Origin: Styela clava
Lineage: Eukaryota; Chordata; Ascidiacea; Stolidobranchia; Styelidae
Length of the DNA stretch: 64,000 bases
Reading direction: 5' to 3'
NCBI RefSeq assembly: GCF_964204865.1
Contig: NC_135257.1
Location: forward strand, 9,384,151 to 9,448,150
The translations under genes and the position numbers were made by a program. The first letter of the stretch is position 1. The number at the start of each line of letters is the position of its first letter. The notes under the pieces were generated by a model that was not told where the DNA came from, ran no database searches, and was given only the letters and a program-made list of their open reading frames with translations. Positions 12,003-22,600 of the stretch are shown piece after piece.

Positions 12003-12695
12003 TAGGGCTGGGAATGGTTAACTGGTTAACCGGTTAACCGATTTTAGATGGTTATCGGTTGCGATTTATTTTAACCGTTAACTGGCATCTCAGGTACAAA
12101 TCAGCTTTATAATGTAACATTCTTTCAAAAATGATTACGTCATCGCAAATTTATTCCCTGTGGCGTTAACTCAAAAGAATATCACTAACTATTTTAATAA
12201 GGACCCAATAAATGTGGAAAATAATTGAAGTACCAAGATTGCTGATTATGAAAATTTGACAATAATTAATTATGAATCAGTTTTCGGTCGAAATATATTG
12301 TTCACGATTTCATTTCAAAATCGTTTATTCAATCTCAACCACCAAGTGCGTAGTTGATGCTGTTTTTCTTTATATATATCAAAGTAGGATTTGCAATCAA
12401 ACACTAAAATTTCGTCACATAAATGACATTTAATAACAGATTCTGGTTTTTCTAAAATACTTCCATATGTCCTACCCACACTGAATATCTCTTGCAGCAG
12501 AGCGATCACGAAACTATCTCGATTCGTGAATAATTTTGAGCGATACCGGGATAAGGTCGCGCGAAATTGCTTTGTAACCATTGTGACGTAACAAGCAAAA
12601 AATTATAAATTATTATGTGAAACAACACGCTGTGGTTAACCGGTTAATGTTACCCGGTAATCGGTTAAAGTGTTTCTCTGAAATTACCAGCCCTA
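12003..12695. mobile_element. hAT-like non-autonomous element B (693 bp)
   Basis: The termini TAGGGCTGG and CCAGCCCTA are perfect 9-base inverted repeats. The subterminal regions at both ends carry GGTTAACCGGTTAA-type palindromes. The flanks ATTATGAT (11995-12002) and ATTGTCAT (12696-12703) are a 6/8 target duplication. In unit 1 the matching site at about 3888-3901 is uninterrupted. An 88-codon ORF on the - strand (12315-12581) shows no transposase motif I recognise. The ends and 8-base flank fit hAT. Confidence 0.78.
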
Positions 12696-13189
12696 ATTGT
12701 CATTATTTAGAAAAGCAATGCAACCGACTGTGTTGCGCGTGTGTTCACTGAAAAATACTCATTTGAACTAATCGAGAAGAATTTGAGTAATCCCTAAAAA
12801 TAGCATCCTCCATCGTCCAACTCACGTGTTTATACTTTTTGGGTTTTAATACGAAACGATCTAGCAAAACTTTCGGTTTCAAAATCTTATGAGTGAATAC
12901 AATTTTCCGATTTTTTGAAACAAAGAAACAGTTAAGAAACGTCACAATGAAGGATTGACAGCAAAAATGGTGTGCGAATTAGTTGTTAAAAATATTAATT
13001 TTAAAGATAATTGTACATCTTGGCAGTATTTTGATATCTCGACACTGACTCATTTCATTGCAAATAACCTCCGAAAGTGTAAATTTATTTTTACAATAGA
13101 ATACAACATGGCCATCTTTTTTTTACGTCTCATCACGGGATTTGTTAAGTAAAAATTCATAATAACCCACTGCCACTTCTTTTCAGTCC

Positions 13190-13270
13190 TAAATAAACGC
13201 GTCACTGAGTTCCTTTAGTATTTTTTCACGTAAAAAAAGTCTCTCATGTTTTAGAAACTCGTCTATATAA
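13190..13270 (+). promoter_or_regulatory. pentraxin 2 proximal promoter with TATA box
   Basis: TATATAA is at 13264-13270, 56 bases before the start codon. The upstream block, including AAAAAAGTCTCTCATG and GCGTCACTGAGTTCC, is nearly identical to that of the first gene. Confidence 0.75.
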
Positions 13271-13325
13271 ACTGAGAGAGTTAAAAAACCTGCACTTCAT
13301 TTTTCAGCAATATCGGGGAAAAATC

Positions 13326-14172
13326 ATGTCCGTGCTATACGCAATTTTAGTTTTCTTCGCAGCAGCAGTTTTTCAATCTCAATGTCATTTACCTTGCGAC
13401 TTGAATTCATGTCGATTGCAAGTGGTTTGTGACAGTGATGACATTGGACATACTAGGCATCCAGAAAGTAAGTGGTAAACTTGCGTTATCTACAAAGTAT
13501 TTTTAATTGATAAACAATATACATAACGATGTTATTAATATTGCAGAATGTCCACAGACTGCCTACATTTTTCCCGGTGGTCAACAAACAACAGATTTTA
13601 TTCGCCTCAAGTCTCCAATACCACAGATGCGTGAACTCTCTATATGTGCATGGATGACACCGAAATCTGGTTCGAACGTGAAGGGTGCTTTTGTGAGTTA
13701 CTCCACATCGAGAATGGATAATGCGTTTCTGGTGTTTTTTGAGGGCGGTAGTAAATTGACCCTGTATTACAATCAAGTCAATAGTCCGGATACCACAAAT
13801 TTCCGGATGACGACTAGAACGCATTTTTGCATAAGTTTGGAAACATTTCTTGGAACAGCAAAAATCTATGTCAACGGAGCACTTTTTCAAACACGTACAT
13901 TTGCCAGCGAACGAAACGAAATAGAAGGTGGAGGTGGTTTCATAATCGGACAAGAACAAGATAGTTTTGTAGGCGGCTTCGATGGCAGCCAGTCGTTTGC
14001 TGGAGTGATTGAAAATTTTATGATGTGGAATCGAGCTCTCAGTCCAGAAGAGATAACAACCTTGTATCAGGACCCATGCATGTGTCCAAAACATCACATG
14101 TTGCATCTAGCACTTCATGAAATTCAAGTGTATGGAAAGGTGACAGCACAGGCTGTAGATGGTTGTCAGTGA
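13326..14172 (+). CDS. secreted short pentraxin, copy 2
   Basis: Exons 13326-13467 and 13547-14172 encode 255 residues. The signal peptide, the three-Cys linker (CDLNSCRLQVVC) and the pentraxin domain are as in copy 1, with one further Cys (residue 20) at the end of the signal region. The calcium-site motifs RMDN, GQEQD and FDGSQ are intact. The signature reads HFCISLET, again Leu for Trp. Changes from copy 1 cluster in the strand around FFEGGSKLTLYYNQVNSPD, which is shared in form with copy 3, so copies 2 and 3 look closer to each other than to copy 1. Intron phase and position are identical in all copies. Its role is inferred as for copy 1. It has no frame damage and its promoter is intact, so it is probably expressed. 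Confidence 0.9.
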
Positions 14173-14368
14173 TAACAAGTTTAACAGACAGCAACGTTAT
14201 ACATTACGAATTGAGGAGGATGATTCAATTTTTTTAACGACATTGCTTCTAGTTACACATTTCTGTATTAAAGTTATTTTTATGTACAGTATTAAGGTGC
14301 AGAGTATAATATCTTCTGAAGCGAGGTGGCAACTTGGTATCATCTCCAAACCAATAGTTTAGAATACA

Positions 14369-14374
14369 AATAAA
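14369..14374 (+). other. poly(A) signal of pentraxin 2
   Basis: AATAAA lies 197 bases after the stop codon of the second pentraxin gene, in the position matching the signals of copies 1 and 3. Confidence 0.55.
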
Positions 14375-16672
14375 ATTTATCCTAGAAATTAATTTCTTAT
14401 ATTATTGGGAATCAAATACAAAAGTAATCAAAATGTAATTTTCTAACATTCAGCTTCTAACATTTTGTAATAAAATTATAAAAAGTATCAGTATAGCGAC
14501 TCATACGCATTTCAAAAATATGTCAATTTTCTGTCATTTTAATTGTAATTAAAATCGCAACAGTTTTCGAAAAAACATTTCGACATTACTAAAACTTCTG
14601 TTGTCGGGTAAAAGACGTTAGCGCTTTTGCATAGAAAGACTCTGAATTTGTTCTATTATTTGCAACAAATAATAAGATCAAGTCCCCTTTCCGACGCAAT
14701 CGTTGCTATCGTTAAAAAGCATAAAAGAATATTGGTAACGGGCATCTAGAAGAGTGTTTGAGAAGAGCATTATTTGATACGGTTTATTATCTGATCGTGA
14801 CTCGATAATAACGTTACAGATGCGTGGGGAAGGTAAAGGGCCCAGTAGCACACTATTACTAGCAGTATCTTCTATTGAGGGACATAAAGATTTTGTAAAC
14901 AAAAAACAATTGGCCATTACACATGAACGACACTAATGCGCAGAGAAGGGGGGCAGGGCAAGGAGTCTATCAGTTTCGTGCCAATGCGAGGTTAGCAGCA
15001 GCTATGTGGAATTGCTTGATAAGTAGGATTTTGTTTTTTTATTAATTCTAAAAAACAGTCCATTCAAAACAAGAGTTATGTTGAATTAGCTTTTAACAGG
15101 AAGTAAAAAAGGCAAGAGAAATTATGAAACATAGCTCATGGGCCTATTACAATACAAAAGCAGTTGCATCATGGGCCCGCTCTACGCCTAAAACAAGTGC
15201 GACAAACCAAGTGTGTTAACACAACAATGGAGAATATACCTAGATCAACCGCAACATACGTAGCTTCGAATCATCAGAACCGGATTTTGTCGAGGCTCTC
15301 GAGGTTTGACGCCCCTGGGTTTCAGCCTGCTTTGCCTAATGGTATATCCGGCCTGGGTCCGAATCCCATGAGTGACGTGACAAAGTGCCAGAGGATTGCT
15401 GGACTCCTCGCCGTCGCAGGGTGGTTCACGTAACGGCTTGTCGGTTGCGCCTTTTTCCGCCAACGGCTTGTATGGCCAAGTCATCGATATTTGTGGCGTT
15501 TCAAAGGATGATTTTTCGCGAATAAGAAGCAATTGACAAGTTTTTATGTCTATTTCGTTTTTTTAGTTTCAACCTATTCAATACAAACAACTCAACCAAA
15601 CAGGCAAAATAATTGAATTAATACGATTGTTTTGATGTGAAAGGAAGTTTTCTGCGCTATCATACAAGAATAAACGAATATAAAATCCAGGCTAGAAGTA
15701 AAAAAAAAATCTTCGAGTTGCCGTCTTTCAAATTAAACCTCGAATTAATATTTTGTGGTGCAATTATTTACTTATATGTTTCTACAACTGTCATACTACT
15801 GTCAATAGTAGTCTTAAAATCAATATTTATTTACAAATTATTTTCCACAAAATTATTTAGCTCACCAAATGCTTGGATCGCGATAAATTGGAATATTTTT
15901 TAGGGGTCGCATCAAAATGTTTTGAGGACCCCTGGACTAGTCTACTAACTTATTCTAACAACAATTCAGTTCACTAACAATTCAGATACTAAATTTAGGA
16001 TTTATTATAAATATATATGATAATTGATTTTTTTCCAAACCGTCTGTATGTCACGTGCTTATGGCGTGCCACATTAGGCGAGCGTGCCCAGTGTTGTGTA
16101 CCCCTCCCTGACACAGTATATTTGCTCTCGTTTTGGAAAGATTTGCGCCGCAATTCAAACTACTATGACGATGTATTTTTTTGCTTTTTTTTCATGTCAA
16201 TACTGAGTGATTTCAATAATACACGTTTCACAGTTTCTATACCATCACCGATTGAAAGCTACAGTGAGAGTAACTTTTTTTTAACTTACTAAATATTGAA
16301 GCACGACCCCTCGATAATATTTTAATAGAATCTGTATTTGTCATTAATCTTGGAAATTGTTTTATTTACCACATCAAAGTTTCATATTACACGAATTTAT
16401 TTGATAACAATTTATTTGATGTAATTCAGGATACAAGTTTCTTTTTCATCCTACGCGCAGAGTGAAAGGTTTCACCGGTACTTATTTATTGCCAATTTTT
16501 TTGTAGATTCAAAATTAATGCATTAAGTTGATAGAAATGGTAGAGTTGAGATTGATTTCAAACAAAATAAGTGATTGGATAAGAGAGTAAGAGCTATAAA
16601 TTGTTTTTCTCTAATAATATACTGATAAAAATTGTGCATTCTGCATGAATTTTGATTGTAGCCATTTTGTCG
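14375..16672. repeat. downstream part of duplicated unit 2, with SINE-like insert
   Basis: This aligns with 1-850 and 5640-7310. The part near 15300-15480 is richer in GC and contains GGGTCCGAATCCCATGAG, a near match to a tRNA-type B box, so it may be a SINE. ORFs in both directions there (15164-15433 and 15245-15532) have no recognisable product. The stretch ends at the 3' end of the JmjC gene. Confidence 0.6.
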
Positions 16673-19600
16673 CTACAACTCATCTCTGTGCGCATAGCTC
16701 TCGTCTGCCTCTCCCGGTCGAATATATTTTTTTGTGACACGCTCCAATAGTTTTGGCGCCAACTTTCGGATGTCATCTTCAGTTAGATAATTCTTCTTTT
16801 TCAGATCCATTTGCCGGAATGCCGCATGTGGTGTTTGGCGTTTTTCTCTCGACTCTTCATTTCTTACTTTGTCGAAATATTTGAAAAATCTGAAATATAT
16901 GACATGTCTTATAGCCGCTTTAATACTTTTCACAAGGACATATCGAAGGTGTACGTGAGTATGATTAGGAAATACCAGAGATGGCATTTCGATGGATGTG
17001 TCGTAGTTTATCTATAGTTATTGAAAAACAATCCGGAAAGCTAGAATAGCCAAAGCTCAATGTAGATTTCAGTTTATAGTTTTTGTGGGCTGTGGCCAAC
17101 ATATTTGGTTTGCTTCAGGTAAACTGATAAACCTTTTACCTTTCTCTTCTCAATTTATCACCGTCTCTTAGCAGGGAATATAAATGGTGTCGAAGTTTTT
17201 CCGGATCCGATGTAAAATTTTCCGAATTGATTACTCTTTGTCCCTGAAAGTAAATTAATATTTAGATTGGTATTTTTCAGGAAACAGATAGAAATGGGGT
17301 GATACAGTAATAGGACAGCTTGTTTGTCATAAAAAAAAAGTAGTGAGATTTAGAATTTATCGCATGTCACATGATATAAATGGAAAGTCAAAATAATGAT
17401 TATTAACATGTGTGGATTAATATTCGAAACATACTTGAAACCAACTGCTGTCGAAATATCAATAAATCTGTTGGTTTCACGGCAAAGATTAATAGAATCG
17501 TCAATATATGATGGTAAGAAGGGTGAATACACAAATCTCAGTCATAAAACGTAGAATTCAATTTATTTGAGGTAGACAGATAATCCGTTTAGAAAAGTTG
17601 AAACTGAATAAATTACATCTTCAAGTTTCCACATGAAATAAAGTTCATTCATTGTTGTGTATCGTTCTATATCCGCTTCTGCACATCCAGTGTCATTGAA
17701 CTCTTTTTGTGGAGTCCATAAAGTAGAAAATGACAGACTCCTACCGTATGATCTCACTTGATGAAGATGACCTGTAACATGAAAGTTTCTTGACTATCTA
17801 ATAAGTATCTAATTTTTACTAAGCTACAACCCGAAAATCAACTGTCAAGAAATAATGCGAGCATGTGTTTTTGAGAAATTGTCTAATATAACGCAAAATA
17901 TTCTGATATATATATTATATTATAAACATAAGTGGGGATGGATTGATATGACATGCAACTATCTATGTATACGTCTTTTTCGTATCTTTGTGTTATTGCG
18001 TTCGCATGGCCTTAGTGTAAGTAAGTCGTGCTTTGCAGAATCATTACAAACCTGCAGGAATGAATACACAATCGCCTGGTTTCAATGTTGTCCAGGTCCA
18101 AGGGGTCTTTGAAATCTTTGGATGTTCATACATGTTAACCATCTCTGGATCTATTTTAGATTCTCCTCGTCCTTCCTGGTAATCGTGCTGAACAGAATAG
18201 ATTTTGATTCGAACTTAATAATACACAGAGTGCAATATATATATAGACACCAGGTCAATATAAGATCCACTACATCTACACGGCGTTTGCTGAGCAAGGC
18301 CTTGTGTTCTTGTCTCAATTGATTTACGTAAATCCCGGTAGTGGCAAAGAAAATGATGGGTGAAAGAGCACGCCCACAAGGAAGAAAAAAGTCTCCAACG
18401 CGACGCATACATTTTTGAATGTTGGAAATTCAAAATCGATCTGCCCAATAGATGAAAAAAATGCTTTTTTGTTCCAACAATATCAACATAACAAACAACA
18501 ACAATTTAGTAAAACTTTTCATAGGGGCACTTTGATCTATATTTATTTGTAAATACTACTATTTTTAATACCCACCTCAAAGTCAAAAATATCGACATGC
18601 TCTGGTTCATACAGAATAAAATCTTTTCTACCACTCACAAGACAGTGCATGTTATGATCAGGATCGTAATGAAGCTTTGTGCTCGTACCTCCAGCGCTCA
18701 TCCAAATCTCCACTTCCTTGAAAAATAAGGCAAATATGTTTTGTTTTGCTTCAAAGTATATCATTAATATTCATGCAATTCACACCACGACATTTGCCGA
18801 TATCGAATCAGCATTGCAAACGTCTCAATCTGGCCAATTAAGTGATCTGTTAATTCCAACAATAACATTTATATGTATTATCCCAGTCGTGTGTTTCCCA
18901 AGCCATTATCTTGTACTCACTTGCAAAAACTTTTTGAATGATCCACAGAGTAGAGATGGAACAGCTGGTATTGCATGCAGCATTTCATCTGGCACTGGAC
19001 TGACAAGATACCAATCTTCCATATTATATCTGAATTGATTTCATAGAAAATACGAATAATCTTATGCTACCAAGTTCATTCAATCAATAAAGAAATGATA
19101 TATAAACGCGTTTAATGATTACAAGCCTAATGTATTTTATGGAACCTCTCATCCCAAATGGAAGGTGCGTTGTGAATAATAAATCTATTTTCTGATGGGA
19201 AATGTACAAAATGTTTGAATTGAAAAAAAGTTTGAATAAACTCTTACCTTTTAAGAAATTTCTTCAATTTCATCAGCTGAGGTTCAAATACACTTCCTGG
19301 TTTTTTTGTAGTAACATCCACCATAATTTCACCATATTCTGATTTCAAATAATTGTCATCCCAGGTTGTAAAAATTTCAGCACTTTGGTTGTATCCGTCT
19401 CTAAATTGTGTAAGATATTACATTGTTGAAAAAAGGTTGTCAAGGCTGCCAAAAAAGAGATGACATACAGAAGTTCTGTCAAAGTACGACATATTTATTA
19501 TACAATTAACGCTTACTTTAAAACAAGAGGAGTTTTTGACTTGACATGTGTTTCCCAGAAAGTTTTCGGATCAATTACTTCAGTATATTCCTTCACTTTA

Positions 19601-22600
19601 CCTTGTGGAGTTCTTTGCCATCCTGAAATGAAGATATTTTATGATAGTTTGCTCAAGACAATGCCACAATTCACAAGGACTAAATCGTTTAAAAACAAAA
19701 ACGAAAAAAATTTTCATCAGATAAAAAGTAAATATAAAAAAGACTTGAGTGCGCATAAAAAATATATATCACCTTGTGCTTTTGCATGACATGAGGAATT
19801 ACAATGTAATTAATCTGAAATTTTTCAGTTTTACCGTTTATAAGATGGTAGAATACAATAATCTACTAAAAGTCAAACTAGTATAATATGAAAACAGTAT
19901 TTTGAAACACAAGAAACAAAGTTACGAGGGTTTGCATGGGAATTTATTAGAAATTAGTGAAAAAGCTAACATTTTTTTAACAATATTCATAGATTTGGCG
20001 AAATTATAAAATTGCAACGAAGTTTAATATATTGTATTAGTAAACGCACGGATCATTTCCAAGCGATCCGAAATCGACAGCATAACAGTATGAAGAAAAA
20101 GTAAGAAAAGGAATACGTTAATCAACATCGACGAATTTTAGAAAATATGATGTCAAGCATGCAGAAATTGTTTAAGGTAAATTGATAAAATAAAATAAAT
20201 AGAAAACAAATAAAAATTGATTCATATGTGTTTGAACGGTGAACAGTAAATATAATAGATTTGTCATAAGTTTTGTATACAAGCATGGCACAAAAACGAA
20301 ACTAAACTATTTGTGTTGTATGTCAGTTGTATGAAAAATTCGAATTATATAGATTTCATCCATTCTATAATGGTGCCGAAAGAGTATTAACTTATATCAT
20401 GTGATGTATCAAAACTTATTTTCAGAGAGAAGGGCACACTCTATTAAGTTAATAGAAAAATATATATCAGTTAGAACAAACTGCAGATACATAATATTAT
20501 AACTGTATTTTGTATTGAATTACAAAATCGGAAGGACATGCTGGACAACGAACAACCTATTTTCATGGCAATTGCTTTGATGCGTGTGTATAATGTGATA
20601 TATTCCAGTTTTATCTTTATTCGTTTGTTGAGAAAACAAATAAATGATTTTCCCGAATAGCATAGCCTAATTGGTTATATCATTTAATGCCTCTATGGCT
20701 AATGAAAACATACATATATAAAAGACTTATACACTCACCCATTTACAAAAAATAATACTGACGAGCATGTAACGTAAATGCCATTTCCAAAACAAATGGG
20801 AAAGGGATCCAAACACATTTGTTCAATTTGACTCAGTCCAAATCAGTTAGTAGTCCTACATTACAAAAGTGGCAAAGCATTTTAAACAGTGAACAACATA
20901 TTGTTTTAGAAATCGATTTGGTGCGTGCATCCGCATACTAGGGTAATTTCTACAATCTACCATAATCTGTTTGTTGAGAAAACAAACTTTCCCCGAGATG
21001 CGTAAGCGATAATATGATATATTATTATTATATATTATGAGATCGTTGAAAATATCGCAATAATTGTTCATATTTGACGTCTTTTGCAGTTCTAAACGTA
21101 GAAATCTCGCTTCAACTATAAGTGTAGCTTCTTCGAGTATGATGAATGCACGTATTAAAACGAAATCGACTTAAAACTGAATCTTGATTTTTAGCGTCAT
21201 TTCACGGTTCAACACTCTTGAGTTATTATACCAAACGATCTAACGGAAACGATCTTCTGATCTTAAAATTATTCCTATGATCGAAATCAGAGATAAACCT
21301 GACTTCATGATAAAGAATTGGCAGAAAGAATGATACGCAAATTAAAGAATGGTGTCAAAAATATTCATTTTGAAGTATTGCAACTTCAAATCTGGACCGC
21401 ATTTTGATATTTCGACACTAGCTCATTACATCACAAATCCCTTTCGAGAGTAAATTTATTTTTACACTGAAATAAAACCTGGCCATACATTTTTTACATC
21501 ACGGGTTCCGGGAAGTAAATATAAAATTCCAATAGCCACTCTATCTCTTCTTTTCACATGATGTCAGCAGCAAACGAATACGTCACTGCGTACCATTTAT
21601 GAATTTTCTGCAGGTTAAACGAAAAAGTCTCTCATATTTTAGTAACTCGCCTATATAAGCCGCAAGCAAAAAGAATGCTTTTCATTTTTTACTGATATCG
21701 TAGAAAAATCATGTCCGCGTTATACACAATTTCAGTTTTGTTCGCAGTAGCAGTTTTTAAATCTCAATGTCAATCATCGTGCGACTTGAATTCATGTCGA
21801 TTACAAGTGGTTTGTGACAGTGATGGCACAGGGCATACTAGGAACTCAGAAAGTGAGTATTGAACTTGTAGTAAGTATATGCACAATTTTTCACTTGAAA
21901 TACAATATACATAAAAAAAATTTGATGTTGCAGAATGTCCACAGACCGCCTACAATTTTCCTGGGGGTAAACAAACAACAGATTTTATTCGCGTCAAGTC
22001 TCCAATACCACAGATGCGTGAATTCTCTATATGTGCATGGATGACACCGAAATCTGGTTCGAACGTGAAGGGTGCTTTTGTGAGTTACTCCACACCGAGA
22101 ATGGACAATGCGTTTCTGGTGTTTTTTGAGGACGGTAATAAATTGACCTTGTGGTACAATCAAGTCAATAGTGGGGATACTACCGATTTCCGGATGACGA
22201 CTAGAACGCATTTTTGCATAAGTTTGGAAACATTTCTTGGAACAGCAAAGATCTATGTCAACGGAGCACTTTTTCAAACACGTACATTTTCCAACCAACG
22301 AAACGAAATAGAAGGTGGAGGTGGTTTCATAATAGGACAAGAACAAGATAGTTATGTGGGCGGCTTTGATGGCAGCCAGTCGTTCGCAGGAGTGATTGAA
22401 AATTTTATGATGTGGAATCGAGCTCTCAGTCCAGAAGAGATAACAACCTTGTATCAGGGCCGATGTTTGTGTCCAAAATACCACATGTTGCATCTAGCAC
22501 TTCATGAAATTCAAGTGTATGGAAAGGTGACCGCACAGGAAGTAGATGGTTGTCATTGATCTAAGCCTAAACAGACAGCAACGCCATACGTTACAAATTG

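Noticed and set aside
13486..14106. 206-codon ORF on the - strand across pentraxin 2 exon 2 (similar ones at 4923-5300 and 21891-22493)
   Set aside because: It is antisense to the conserved coding exon, has no domain, and exists only because the + strand codon use leaves that frame open. The + strand has the signal peptide, splice sites and family match.
15340..15420. Possible tRNA gene because of GGTCCGAATCCC
   Set aside because: Only the B-box-like part is present; no acceptor stem or anticodon arm could be folded. Kept as SINE-like only.
16811..17017. + strand ORF overlapping the last JmjC exon
   Set aside because: Antisense shadow; the - strand frame has the EF-hand remnant, HRDEL and correct splice phases.
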